A DNA stretch of 64,000 bases from Plantago ovata (Eukaryota > Streptophyta > Magnoliopsida > Lamiales > Plantaginaceae): contig CM051458.1 of assembly GCA_028274465.1 (NCBI GenBank), forward strand, positions 53,433,253-53,497,252, given 5' to 3'. The translations under genes were made by a program, and so were the position numbers. Shown one piece after another: positions 8,750 to 20,440 of this stretch. The notes beneath the pieces were generated by a model. The model made no database searches. It was not told where the DNA came from and saw only the letters and a list, made by a program, of their open reading frames with translations. Positions within the stretch are counted from its first letter, which is position 1; each line of letters starts with the position of its first letter.

Positions 8750-10372
8750 CCCTGTACCCAGATTTTTCTCGTTTTTTCCATTCTTCTCACCTTTGCGCAC
8801 CCGTTTTCACTTGTTTCTTGAGTCTTTTCAGGTACTACTCTTCTATAGGAGTTGGACACGAACCTTATTCAGGGAAGTGTACTCTCAATCCAATTTTTTC
8901 TTTCTAAATCAACTTTTCTTTGCTCGAGGACGAGCAAAAGTTTAGGTTTGGGGGAGGGGGTATTGGATTTTCAGTACTATATGCTTGTGTGGTTCGTATA
9001 TGCCTGATTTTACTCAAGTTCATGTGATTTGTCGTGTTTTTTCAAATTTTTGCATGCATATCATCCATAGATTAGTTGTTGCACGTTGTTGTGTAGAGTT
9101 TATTGCCAAGTCTTTTGAACTTTTTTATTGAGTAGACTAAGTGTTTATGACCATTGATCATATGTTGCATCACTTTGCAAGTAGTTTGAGGCTTGTCTCG
9201 CTTGGTTTGTCACATTCGCATGTGCACTAGTTAAGCTTAGTAGTCTCTACATCACCTTGAGTGGTGTTTCTTCTGCTGCGGTTCAAGATGGCCTTATAAA
9301 ATGATGCATGTTAGAATCTATGGTTGTAACCCGTGTAATTATGTACGTAAGAGGCGACAAGTTCTTCACCTCGATTAGAGATTGCCAAATGCCTAGGAAG
9401 GAGGTAGTGTGAGGTGTGCGATTCCTTGTAATTAAACCTATTCTATCGAATAGGTTTGGGGAGGGGGTTGCTTCGTTATACTTGTCTTTCGTCTTTGAGT
9501 CGTTGTAAAGTTTTCTTTTTCTTTTTCTTTTTGTTTTGTGTCCCAACCTATTCTTTCGAATAGGTTTGGGGAGGTGTCTTTGTAAAAGAGTCTTTCCTTT
9601 TTCTTTTTCGTCTTTGTGCTCAAACCTATTATTTCGAATAGGTTTGGGGAGGTGTTTTTGACACTTAGTACTGCTGCTTGCCCCTATAAAAAAAAAGAGA
9701 AAGAGAAAAAAAAAGAGAAAAGAAAAAAAAAAAAAGGGGAAATAAAGAATAAGACCCAAAAAGCAAAAGAAGGGTCGTTGCAAGCCAAAAGCAGTCTAGT
9801 AGTGTCAAGTGTCATGTAAATATTTGTTTTTGTGAAGTTATCGAGTTGTAAATTCTATCTTTCGGTTCGTGTCGCCTTTGTCCAAGGCCTGTTCTTGACC
9901 ACCCTCGTCTTGCTATTCAAGAAATGGTTGAAAGAGGCTCATTCTTGAGAGTCTGGGTAGAATAGGGGAGTGTTATCTTTCTAAGGGAACCCTCCTTCGT
10001 TTGATGAGAGCCAGTATTGGTTCGCCCTCTCTTGAGGAAAAGTCTCGCTTGGTGAACAGTAGTAAGCCCTCGGTTTCATAGGCACGGGGCAATTGTAGTA
10101 TGATAACATGCATCATTGTGTCGTCACTGACCAGGTCCAGGTAGAAGATGTTACGAGAGACTCCTTTGTTTAACCAAGTGCACATGAGAATGTGTATATT
10201 CGCAATCGAGGCATTCTTCAACCTACTTGCATGACATGCTCAATTGGTTTTGTTCATAAGAATTTGGTAGATTCAATAGATTAGTTCACTTTACTTGGCA
10301 TGAGACTCCTTTTGTGTTGCATTTAGGATAGTTTGTTGCTTGAGGACAAGCAAAGGTTTGGTTTGGGGAGTT
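8750..10372 (+). mobile_element. Element B 3' internal non-coding region
   Basis: No coding region. It holds an internal polypurine-like block (TGCTCGAGGACGAGCAAAAG to GGGGGAGGGGG, about 8919-8963), three CCTATTC/GAATAGG hairpins (9434-9644), an A-rich tract (9686-9745), and the terminal polypurine block at 10341-10372. It is homologous to 1-1479 over most of its length. Confidence 0.75.
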
Positions 10373-11759
10373 TGATGAACGTATTTTTGACGCGTTCATC
10401 TTGTCTTTTTACCTTCTTTTGCTACCTTTTAGCCTTGTTTTTTGGTTAGTTTTGTAGAATAGTGTCACTTTTTGTGTTTTCTGCATTTTCAGGCACTTAG
10501 GAACGAAATGGCGTTTTTGGAGCTAAAAACGAGCTTTTTTGATAGAAAATGGCCCCGTTGAAGTTTCTTGATCTCCACGGCTTGTTCGTGAGTGCTTGAG
10601 CATCAATAAGCATTGAGAAGGATGAGTCCAAGGCACCCGAGGGCCGTACGAAGACAAAAGGATTGAGTTGCAAGACAAAAATCTGCCCAGGAGCCAAGCT
10701 AAGCGCCTGGAATAGTGAAGCGGAGCGCTTCAAATTCCAGGGGCAATGGTACAACAGACCAAGCGAAGCGCTTGGAGGCCCCAAGCGCTCCGCTTGGCAG
10801 CCCCAAGCGGTCCGCTTGGCAGCAGTTACAAATCGGGATTTTCCTTCTTTAATCGGATTTTCAGTTACTTTTTCCAAACTTTTGAACATTGGCTTCGTTT
10901 TGGCAGAGCTCCTAAGCCCCAAAACTGGGAGAAAATTCAGATTACATTGTATTTTAGATTGGATTAAAGGTTTTGGCATAGGATTGCATCCATTGTTTCA
11001 TCTACGGAGAGGTTTTCATCAATACCCACCGATTAGTGACAGCTTGGTGGTAACATTGTATCATTATCTCTTGTCTAGTAGTTTGATTTGATGTATTCTG
11101 TTTACAATTCATATGATTTGATGTCTATGTTGATGAATATGAGTAGCTAAATCCTTTGTGTTGGTGGTAGAATGTAGAATATGCATGCTATGGGTTATGT
11201 TTATGCTTACATGAGATTGTGATTCAATCTTGCTGCAAATTCCTTCATATGATTCTTAGTTGCCTATAAAATATATTCGAATTGAGTATAGTGACAAACT
11301 CTTGGTCAATGAAAGCTATAGGATTGTATGTTAGAGATTCGCAGCATGCTAGATAAATGGTGTTGGTGACAAGCACCTCTAAAGTATTGATAGTGGTCTT
11401 TTATGATGTGTGTCTTGAAAGTTACCTAGACGAGTTGCTTAGCAGACTTGATCGAAGGTTTTACGCACTGAACTTGTGAGCATATTCGTAACCCATACAT
11501 GTGTATTTGATTTCTACCACCAACCGTTTTCCAAACTTGATTACAACAATTTGATTTCTCGTTGCTTTGTTCTAAGAAAACAATTCTATAAACACTTGAA
11601 CTCGTTGTCTGAAATAACTAGCAAAAACCACAAACAAAGCCACGTTAGGTCCCGAGAGAACGACACTAGGGGACAACTTGCCATTGCACTCTAGTTTGTG
11701 TAGTGATAAGTGTTCTTTGGCTATTAAAAAAATTTAATTGGTGAAAAACGACATCATCA
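10373..11759 (+). mobile_element. Element B 3' LTR
   Basis: 1387 bp, TGATGAACG...ACATCATCA, followed by the right target duplication GCATG at 11760-11764. Perfect palindromes lie at 10717-10731, 10759-10775, 10781-10797 and 10803-10819, all with a GCG-nnn-CGC core; the last is the unit missing from the 5' LTR. Confidence 0.92.
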
Positions 11760-11764
11760 GCATG

Positions 11765-13145
11765 CAATCAAGGTTAGGTCCCCAAGGATCCCCAAGAGAC
11801 TTGAGAGAAATAATCGACCGAAGGGTAAGGGCCTCGCAAGGAACCAATAACCCGCATCCCCCGGACCATCTCCAAGTTCCCCCGGACCAACTTTAACTAC
11901 AAGTCATTAATCCGCCAACTCTTCCAAATCAAATCACTCCTCAGAACCGTCCGGAAACAATGGCAGAATAATGGCGGTAGGACAGTGGCACAAGTCACTC
12001 CAATGTTAGGCTTCAACCCCATGACCGGGAGGAGGCTAAACCTTGAAGAGCTGAAAGCCCAAAGAAAAGTCATTGAAGCACAAATAGATGCGTTGAAAAC
12101 AAGTGTCCAAGAGCAAGAAAAAGACATGGAGCCAAGCGCACTATGCGACGCCATAAGAACTCATGTGGTGAAGACCGATAGAGGATTCCCAACTTTGGAA
12201 AATTATGATCGTACCAGCTGTCCGAAGAACCATCTTGTAAGGTTTGGCACAAAGATGGAAGCCCATGGGCATGATCCCAACACCAAGGCATTGATCTTCC
12301 CCTCGACACTTTGTGGAGAGGCAATGGTTTGGTGGTCTAACTTAGACAATGGTTCCATCACATCCTACAAAGAACTCACATCTCAATTCATAAAAAGATT
12401 TGAGAAAGTGATTCGGAAGAAAAGGGGAGTCAAGTACTTAGCCGAAATCGTTCAAAGACCGTCGGAAGACTTGAGGGAATTCTTAACAGGGTTCCATGAA
12501 GTGGCATACCAAGTAGAGACTCACGGAGCCAAGGAGTGAAATGAATACTTGTATGGAAATACCACCAACGAGAAGTTTCGGGATGAACTCGCAATGTCCC
12601 ATGTGGAAACTGAGAAAGACCTAGAGCAAGTATGCGAGAACTTTTTAGCGGCAGAGGAGTTCCGAAGAACCGTCTCAGTGAGAACTGTCCGTCCGACCGC
12701 TCCGAAGGAAAAGGAACAACAAAGGTAAGGTCGGAATAATCTCCCGAAACAAAAGAGGCAAGACCAAAGGAATGAGAGAAACACCATCCAAAAGGAGCAA
12801 CACCATAGAAACGACTTCAGGGACAAGAGAACCCCTCCAAGAAGATCTCCCCCGAGGAGGTACGAGAAGTACACCGAGCTTAATACGCCAAGATCTGAAA
12901 TCTTGAGCACTATTATAACAAGAAGCATGGATGTTGATTGGCCCGAGCCTATGCCGGAGTCCCGAAAGCATAGAAATTCAGACAAGTTTTGCTACTTCCA
13001 CAAAGGAAAAGGGCACACCATCGATGAATGTATTAACCTCAAGACTAAAATTGAGAAATTAGTGCGCCGAGGGAAATTGGTCAACTACGTTCGTCGGGAG
13101 GAACCGGTTCACCAATGCATTCATCACATCGCCCCCGAACCATGA
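11765..13145 (+). pseudogene. Element A gag, central and C-terminal part
   Basis: Continues gag after element B. A capsid-like core lies in 11985-12539 (LIFPSTLCGEAMVWWSNLDN, then ITSYKELTSQFIKRFE). A C-terminal knuckle-like motif CYFHKGKGHTIDEC lies in the frame 12903-13145, followed by KIEKLVRRGKL, typical of Tat-type Gag. The frame is broken by stops after AKE (12537), after QQR (about 12727) and after EP (13143). The pieces join in one reading frame, so these look like point nonsense changes. Confidence 0.8.
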
Positions 13146-13160
13146 AGGGAGCCTTCAGCT

Positions 13161-13550
13161 TTGCCACCTCCAGCACCTCCTCCTCTGGAGGGAGAGCGAC
13201 ATTGTGATTTTGTAAGAGAAGCGAACTTTGAGAATAGACCTATCCATGGGAGAATTCTTACTATTTCCGGAGGACCAGCGGGAGGAGATAGTCGCAAAGC
13301 AAGAGAAAGGACCGCAAGCGACCTCACCGCAAGAGACCCCAAGTATGGAAAAGTTGCCCCGAAAGGAACCAACATGATCTCTTTCGATGATAGTGAACTT
13401 CCTCTGAGACATGCCGGAGGAGGGGACACTCAAGACCCAAGTGTTCCTCTGGTAGTGTCGCTCGACATTTTTTGCTTTGAGGTCCCAAAGATACTAGTAG
13501 ACACCGGGAACTCAGCCAATCTCATCTTTACAAGTACTCTCAAAAGATGA
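13161..13550 (+). pseudogene. Element A protease region
   Basis: Aspartic protease with the active-site motif ILVDTGNSANLI near the C-terminal end, preceded by a Pro-rich linker (PPPAPPPLEG). It ends in TGA and the next segment resumes one frame over at 13547 (MKIDPKEGL), so a single-base frameshift separates protease halves. In Tat-type elements protease matures the Gag-Pol polyprotein. Confidence 0.8.
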
Positions 13551-15649
13551 AAATTGACCCGAAGGAAGGATTGAAAGAGGCATTGAGCGCCCTACTAGGG
13601 TTCGGAGGACAACTGATAATGCCCCTTGGAAGTATGATCCTACCAATGTCCATGGGCAAGGATCCTTGCAGAGTAACAAAGTCGGTTACATTCTTGGTAG
13701 TTGACATTCCTTTCGACTATTATGTGGTGATAGGGCGACCCGCCTTATCTCAATTCAAGGCTGTTGTTTCAACCGTCCACAACCGCATGAAGTTTCCTTG
13801 CGACGACGGAGCCATAGGGCAAGTAATCGGGAACATAAGAGAGGCGTGGGAGTGTTATACTCTTTCCGCAACTGTGACCTCGAGTGCACGTTTCGCCCTA
13901 GGAGACAGAGATCCGGAAGCAGGAGAAAATGCTTTTTACTCCATTCGAGCGACCCGGACTCGAATGAAGTCTAAAAAACCTAGTCCGGCAGTAAGGCGAA
14001 GAAAAGCGGTCCAGAGGAAAGAACAAAGTTTAGAAGTGGCAGAGGTAAAAGAGCTCGAAGAGTACAAAGTAATTCCTCCCATCCCTCCGACGTCGAAGAA
14101 AAAAGCATTTTTTGAGGAGAACAAAATTGAAGCGAAAGAAGTTTTGGAAGAAATTTAAGTGGTAGAAGGGTCCCCCGACAAGGTCACAAGGATAGGGACA
14201 GAGATGACCGCAGAGGTACGAATGAAGGTCATCCACTGCCTCAAGGACAACAATGACGTCTTCGCATGGAGTACGGAGGATCTCAAAGGAATCGACCCTA
14301 GGGTCACGGTTCACCATCTGAACATAGATCCCAAAATCACCCATATTCGCGAGAAGCGAAGAGATTTCTGTCTGGAGGATAATGCCATCATTGAAGCCGA
14401 GGTCCAGAGGCTCTTGAAGGCAAGACACATCAAAGAAGTAAGATACTCAGATTGGGTTTGCAATGTGGTCCGAGTAGAAAAAAGCAAAGGGAAATGGAGA
14501 ATGTGCAACAACTTCACTCGCCTCAACAAGTTTTCTCCGAAGGATCCTTATCCCCTTCCTAGGATTGATTAACTTGTGGATTCCACCGCCGGATGTGCAC
14601 TACTTAGCTTCATGGACGCCTACCAAGGCTTTTATCAAATCAAGATGGCAAGGGACGACATGCCAAAGACAGCCTTCTTTGCTAATGGCAATGTCTACTG
14701 CTTCAACGTCATGCCCTTCAGACTCAAAAACGCAGGGGCGACCTACCAACGCCTAGTGAACAAGATGTTCAAAGATGAGATAGGCAAAACCATGGAAGTT
14801 TATGTCGACGACATGCTAGTTAAAAGCAAGAAGGAAAACCAACACGTCGAGCACCTTAATAAGTGCTTCGCGGTCCTGAGGAAATATGGCATGAAGCTTA
14901 ATCCGACAAAGTGCACATTTGGTGTCAAGGGAGGCAAGTTCATTGGTTACGTAGTGACCGAAAGGGGAATTGAAGCAAATCCAAAAAAGATCAAAGCCAT
15001 CATTGACCTTCCGCAGCCAAAGACACTCAATGAAGTACAACAATTGGTTGGGAAATCCATCGCCCTAAGCCGTTTTATTTCAAGGTCGACCGAGAAGAAT
15101 CTTCCTTTCTTCAAGGTACTAAGGAAGTGTAATCAGTTTGGATGGATGAAGGAATGCGAAGAAGCTTTTGAGAAACTGAAGCAATACTTGTTGTCGCCAC
15201 CTTTGCTATCCAAGCCGGTCGACGGAGAACCATTATATATCTACCTTGCAACCACTCCGGAGGCAATAAGTTCTGTCCTGGTACGGATCCAAGGGAATGA
15301 TCATATGCCGATTTATTATTTGAGCAAGGCACTCACCGGTGCGGAGACGAGATACTTGGACATTGAAAGATTGTCATTTGCCTTGGTCTACACCGCAAGG
15401 AGGCTCAAACCATACTTTGGTGCACATAAAGTGATTGTCTTAACAAGCCAACCTCTCAAGCAAGTCCTAGGGCGACCTGAAATGAGCGGAAGACTAGCAA
15501 GATGGGCGATCGAGCTTAGTGAGTTCGACATCCACTACCAAGCTCCATTAGCCAAAAAAGCTCAAGTCCTAGCGATTTCTTGGCCGAGTATCCCGCCAAG
15601 GACCCTATGGACGTCAACCCAAAGGAAGCACAATCTGATTCAGCCATGA
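13547..15649 (+). pseudogene. Element A reverse transcriptase and first RNase H
   Basis: 13547-14158 carries the end of the protease fold (VVIGRPALSQFKAVVST) and a Lys-rich linker. 14159-14575 has the start of RT (WVCNVVRVEKSKGKWRMC, PLPRID). 14576 onward has LLSFMDAYQGFYQIKM, the catalytic YVDDMLVKS, and a TY3-type RNase H (IYLATTPEAISSVLVR, LLSPPLLSKP). Stops after EEI (14156) and after RID (14573) are single-codon: the second replaces the Gln of the usual RIDQLVDSTAG, a CAA-to-TAA change. Such C-to-T changes are expected of methylated, silenced elements. Confidence 0.88.
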
Positions 15650-16461
15650 TGATTGACTCCCAAGGACCACAAGTCAGTGAAAATTTCAAAGCTCTAGAAG
15701 CGGCATTGAAGGGATTCAAGGAACTAGCCCAAGCTAGTAGAGAGATTGATATGTCCAATGCCGAAGACGCCATGCCTTATCGCCCTGAGACCAATGACCA
15801 AAGGAAAGAGTACACCCCCAGCCACATGTTCCTTCTCAACGATGTGGCAATGGAAGAAGCAAATTCTCAGATCTTCGTCCCAGGACCAAAATCCGGAGAA
15901 AAAGGTCCGGAGGAAACAGAAAAAGGTCCGGAGGAAACAGAAAAAGATCCGAAGGAACCAGTCCGAGAAATAATGCTCTCCGAACCAAAAGATCCAAAAT
16001 ATCATGGAGATGTTTGGATTTTACAAGTAGATGGTTCGTCTTGCGGGAGGTCCGGAGGAATTGGAATTTACCTCAGGAGTCCCGGAGGAGCCGAGCTGGA
16101 ATACGCTGTGACCTTAGGCTTTTCGGTCTCAAACAATGAAGATGAATATGAAGCGATTCTGATCGGTCTTCGGATGGCCAAAGCACTTCAAGTAAAGAAA
16201 ATCAAACTTTTTACCGACTCACAATTGGCCGAGAGGCAGTTGGCCGGAGCATTCAAAGCAAAGAAGAGCTCCTTGCTAGAGTACAAGGACGCTATCAAAC
16301 AAGAAATGACACAATTTGAAGAATGCCAAGTAGAGAAATTTGCAAGAGAACTCAATGGTAAGGCGGATGCCTTGTCCAAATATGCATCAGCGTCCGGAGG
16401 CGTAGACACTCGGAATGTGATACTTCTGAAGATGGAGCTTTCGTCCATCGCAAGTTCTTAA
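15580..16461 (+). pseudogene. Element A second RNase H domain (archaeal-type)
   Basis: A frameshift near 15580 moves coding into this frame. After an acidic linker with a short tandem repeat (EKGPEETEKGPEETEK) comes a second RNase H: WILQVDGSSCGRSGGIG, NNEDEYEAILIGLRMA, KLFTDSQLAERQ and FARELNGKADALSK. The D-E-D catalytic pattern is present. Two RNase H domains in tandem are the hallmark of the Tat lineage and the main basis for assigning element A to it. Confidence 0.85.
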
Positions 16462-16476
16462 AAAAGTGCGCAAGGC

Positions 16477-17720
16477 ATGTTCACTATCGATATGACCCCA
16501 AGTTGGATGCAACCTATCATGGCCTATTTGATGCATGGGATCCTCTCGAGGGACCGTGCGGAAGCAAGGAGGATCAAGGGAAGAGCAGTAAGATACTTTG
16601 TCCAAGGGACATATCTTTACAAGAGATCCTTCAGAGGCACATACCTTAGATGTGTTAGCAACAACGAAGTCCAAGCAATCTTGGAAGAAATGCACCAAGG
16701 GAGTTGTGGGGGAGGAAGAGCCTTAGCTCAGAAGATTATTCGCCAAGGATTTTATTGGCCAACGGTGCGAGAGGACGCCGCACAATTTGTGCGCAAGTGC
16801 GAAGAATGTCAATACTTTGCGACCCCTGATCATGCGCCCGCAAGACCGCTTATTCCCTCCAAGATCACATGCCCCTTCGACACATGGGGAATAGACATAG
16901 TCGGACCATTGCCCAAAGGAACCGGACAAAAGAAGTTCATCATTGTCGCGGTAGAATATTCAACAAATGGGCAGAGGCTGAAGTGGTTTCTGTGATCAGC
17001 GAGAAGAAGGTTATGGATTTTGTCTGGAGGAACATAGTATGTCGCTTTGGCTTGCCAAGGGTCCTTGTGTCCGACAACGGTTCTCAATTCTCCGGAGCCA
17101 AGTTCAACGCATGGTGCGACAGGACGAAGATCGATAGGCGCTTTACTTCAGTGGGATATCCCCAAGCTAATGGCCAAACCGAGTCCACCAACAAGACGCT
17201 CGTGAGGAGCTTGAAGAAAAGGTTTTCAGCGTACCAAGGAAGTTGGGTTGAGCAACTTGGTGGAGTCCTGTGGGCCTACCGCACCACTTCAAAGACAGCT
17301 ACAAGGGAAACTCCATTCTTCCTTGTCTATGGTTCGGAGGCAGTTATCCCAGCCGAAATTGTGCAAGAGACATTGAGAATTCAAGGCTACCAACCAGAGG
17401 ACAACCATGAAGCAAGGATGTTCGATCTAGAAATGCTCGAAGAGTCGAGGACTACAGCATTGGCAAACATCTTGCGTTATAAAGCCATCGTCGCAAAGGC
17501 CTACAACAAGCATGTCAAGGACAGAGACTTTCAAGTTGGAGACTTTGTACTCCGCAAGGCGGATATCCTAGGGAATCCGCACAAAATGGAACTCAAGTGG
17601 GAAGGACCTTACAAGATAGTGGAAGCCAACTCCAATGGAAGTTACCGCTTGGAAGACGCCGAAGGAAATGAGTTGAAGCACACTTGGAACACCACCAATC
17701 TCCAGAGGTTTTATGCCTAG
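16477..17720 (+). pseudogene. Element A integrase (frameshifted)
   Basis: The N-terminal zinc-binding region reads EMHQGSCGGGRALAQKI...CEECQ; the second histidine of HHCC appears lost (GSCGGGR where relatives have CGxHxGxR). The catalytic core has WGIDIVGPLP, then a frameshift near 16960, then VSDNGSQF and NGQTESTNKT, so D, D and E are all visible. The C-terminal part ends with ADILGNPHKMELKWEGPYKI, a GPF/Y-type module. The frameshift and lost histidine mean this copy cannot make active integrase. Confidence 0.87.
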
Positions 17721-18942
17721 AAGGCATTGGAGAATTATGCAATGTTTTGATGAGCTCCTGTGGAAGGCCCCCTTTCGCTAGTTTACGATTTCTAGTTCAG
17801 TTTTTGTTTCGCCCTTTGGCATGGCCTCGAAGCCCACCGTTGTAATTGAATTTCCTTCAAGTCAATGCAACTCTTTCAGTTTGAAATATTGTCTTGCTTA
17901 CGCGAAAGGCAGATATAATGTTACGAAAGGCAACACAAAAATGCGAAACTAGGTAAAGAGCTCCGAAGGAAAGAAATAATGGTCGAAAGGCAAAAAATTA
18001 ATCTTCTCGGTTTTTCAAGACAAGAAAAAGATGTCTCGGGAAAAGCTTCGAGAAATTTTCGAGTCAGAGGACGCACAAGGGTACGACGGCCTGCCCCTCG
18101 GCCAACCTTCAAAAGTTGTTTGAAGACCTTAACTATTTCGACGACCACAAGAAGTTTTTTCCTTGAATTTTTCGGAGAAAAAATTGTAAGGGAGAAAAGT
18201 GTGCTCGACGACACAATTAATTACCTAAGGGCCGACTACATTGTCAATTACTGTTGCTCGACTAACATTCGTTCGAAAGCGTCCAAAGGTATCAAGGGAT
18301 TGGAGCGCCCGAGTAGCACGATTCCATACTTGGTGAAATTTTGTATGAGTTTTCCGAAAACACATAGCGGCCGACTAGCAAAGGTGGTCGACCTACGAGG
18401 CGCTCGACAGGCGAATTTCTATACTTAAGTGTTTCTTTCAAAGAAAAAGTTGTGAAGCGCGTGAATTGCTAAGTTGATAGCCTAAGTGGCCGACTAACCA
18501 CTAAGTTGATCCAAATACGCGAAATTTGAGATACATTACAAGCGTCCGACGACGCATACTTAGAATGTTTTCTAAGTACAATGAATGAGAAACAAGTACC
18601 TGCAGAAGCATCTTATGAAAACTCGCATAATGCTTTGCGACATGCCAAAAGTAAAGACGAGAAGTGCAAGAAAGAAGAAATGAGCGATTAGCATAATGCC
18701 TCATCGGGCAAAAGGAGGAGCATAGTTGACTTACAAAAGGATATGCACCCAAATGAGTGGGGCATCAAAAAGAGCTCTCCCGAGCACGCCACAAAAGGCC
18801 GAATAAGTTAAAGAAGAAATGTAATTGTTCGACTAGCAAAATAAAAGACTTAGTTCAATTTTTACAAGTTTTACCGAGCATACTCGGCCTTCAACAAGAA
18901 CGACTGCGGGACTGCTCAAGCGACTTGGGAGGAGATCTCTGA
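17721..18942 (+). mobile_element. Element A spacer between integrase and antisense gene
   Basis: Non-coding as far as I can tell. A 149-codon plus-strand ORF (17979-18428) is unrecognised and probably fortuitous. A short motif YCGACTARC recurs (about 18259, 18370, 18490, 18828). On the opposite strand this would be downstream of the antisense gene. Confidence 0.6.
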
Positions 18943-18947
18943 ATGTC

Positions 18948-19763
18948 TTACCCTTCCCCGAACCGACTACCGCCCCCGGAAGCTTGACTTGCCCCCTCAG
19001 ATCGACTAACTCCTGAGCCCGCGGCGCGCCTCTTTGCCTCAAGAGTCTCCTGAAATTTGATAACCTCGGGCTCCTCCAAAGTATAATCACGGTCGAGGAC
19101 GAGACCAGGAAGAGAAAGCCACCTAGTGTTGCAGTGACCACACTTGTTGAACGGCTCGAGTATCCCGATGCGCAGCACCTCGGGCACCTAGGAAGGAAGC
19201 AGGCCGACCTTGGCAGGATAAGGTACTTCAGGGTTAGCCACCAAAGCACCAAACTCGCAAGCCTTGTGCTCGGCGTCGGACACCATCTAATCAGGGTAGT
19301 CGGCCAGATCACCGTTCTTGTTATCCATCAAGCCAGCAGCGTCGCTGTCAAAGTCCTCGGGCAAGAGACCCTTGGCCTTCAACTGGTCGACAGCCGAGTA
19401 GAAGCCCTCCTCGCGCCCCACCTCCTTGGTCTCCATCATCTTCAAACGGTACGAGGCGGACTCATAGAAAGCCTTAGCGCCCTCGTACTGAGTATCTTTG
19501 AGGTACCCGAGGACGACATCTTTGAAACGGGCCATTTTAATGGAAAGGTTATTCCATGCATCCTTCCAAGCCTTCATTTACCTCTGCACCTTAGCACTCT
19601 CGGCCTCCAAGCTTGCAAACTTGGCCTTCTCGACCTGCAGCTCCTCCTCAAGCGCCCGAGTACGGGTATTAGCTTCCGAAACCTGGAGGTGCAAGTTAGC
19701 ACCTTCCTCCGGAGCACCCTTGTCGGCCGCGAGGTTTCCAATGGCGCCAACTATGGCGGCGAG
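18948..19763 (-). pseudogene. Antisense gene of element A, terminal exon(s), coiled-coil
   Basis: Begins after a clean 3' splice site (CCTTTGCAG, minus strand, intron 19871-19764) with LAAIVGAIGNLAADKG. Heptad-rich sequence follows (LHLQVSEANTRTRALEEELQ, KFASLEAESAKVQ). One TAA precedes MKAWKDAWNNLSIKMARFKD, and helical Asp/Glu-rich sequence continues to about 19287. The frame then breaks, with a last open stretch ending in a Gly/Ser-rich tail near 18948. A coiled-coil C-terminus after a globular domain is usual for proteins of this plant repeat family. Function is unknown. Confidence 0.65.
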
Positions 19764-19871
19764 CTGCAAAGGACAAAAAGAAAGGCCCGAGGACCGATGA
19801 AATTAGCAAGGCGCGAGAAGCAAATACTTAGCAGTTTTTGGAGTTAGAAACGAGATACTTAAAAGCATTAC

Positions 19872-20296
19872 CTTGCGCGACACCTGACTCAGCTCATGCG
19901 CCCGATCAAGCTCGTCGAGCGCCATGATACGATTCACCTCGTCCGAGAGATCCTCGTCAGTCGTGATCTCCTTGCCCTTGCCCTTGTTCTTGCGGGCCTT
20001 CTTACCCGCTCGACCACCCTCGTCGTCGGAGCTCCTTTTACCCTTCTTGGACTTTTTATCGTCCTTAGCCTTGTCATCGGCCTTCTTGATCTGAGGAAGA
20101 GCCATCTTCATAGGAGGCTCACCTTCCCGCTCCCGACGAGCCATCTCGTCCTTGTGCACAGCAGTGTTCCGAGGAGGGTCGCAAGGAAGTTGCGAAGGCG
20201 AGTTCATCACTTTGTCCAATTTCTGCTGTTGGACGAGCTTGCGCTGTCTTCTCCCGGCCTCGAGCGTCTCAGACATGATCCACTTGAGCCAATAGT
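19872..20296 (-). pseudogene. Antisense gene of element A, Lys-rich exon with nuclear-localisation-like clusters
   Basis: Bounded on the minus strand by TTCCTTTGCAG/ACTATT (20297) and CGCAAG/GTAATG (19871), so both exon ends have consensus splice sites. Joined to the upstream exon it reads ...KDF-N-YWLKWIMSETLEAG in frame (phase 1). The exon is extremely basic, with DDKKSKKGKRSSDDEG and GKKARKNKGKGKEI, which resembles nuclear localisation signals. No catalytic motif is visible. Confidence 0.7.
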
Positions 20297-20440
20297 CTGC
20301 AAAGGAAGAAAGGGAGTTAGTACACAAATATACAAAGGTCCGAGGACCAAACAAAAACATAAAGGAGCGACAAGCAAAAGATGAGAAAATGGACTAAGTA
20401 TGGAGAAGTATCTACAAATAGCCTACTCGGGCACACTTAC

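Larger units (their letters stand above)
5994..11759 (+). mobile_element. Element B: complete non-autonomous Athila-like element (gag only)
   Basis: Both LTRs, a tRNA-Asp-type PBS, a polypurine tract and a GCATG target duplication are present, so the element is structurally complete at 5.77 kb. The internal region is only 3.0 kb and contains one gag-like ORF and no protease, reverse transcriptase or integrase. It must borrow pol from a relative. Its 3' internal region is shared with the element at 1-1479, although the LTRs are a different family (TGATGAACGTATTTTTGACGCG start). Confidence 0.9.

Noticed and set aside
9283..9819. 166-codon minus and 67-codon plus ORFs
   Set aside because: Span hairpin repeats and low-complexity purines in a non-coding 3' region.
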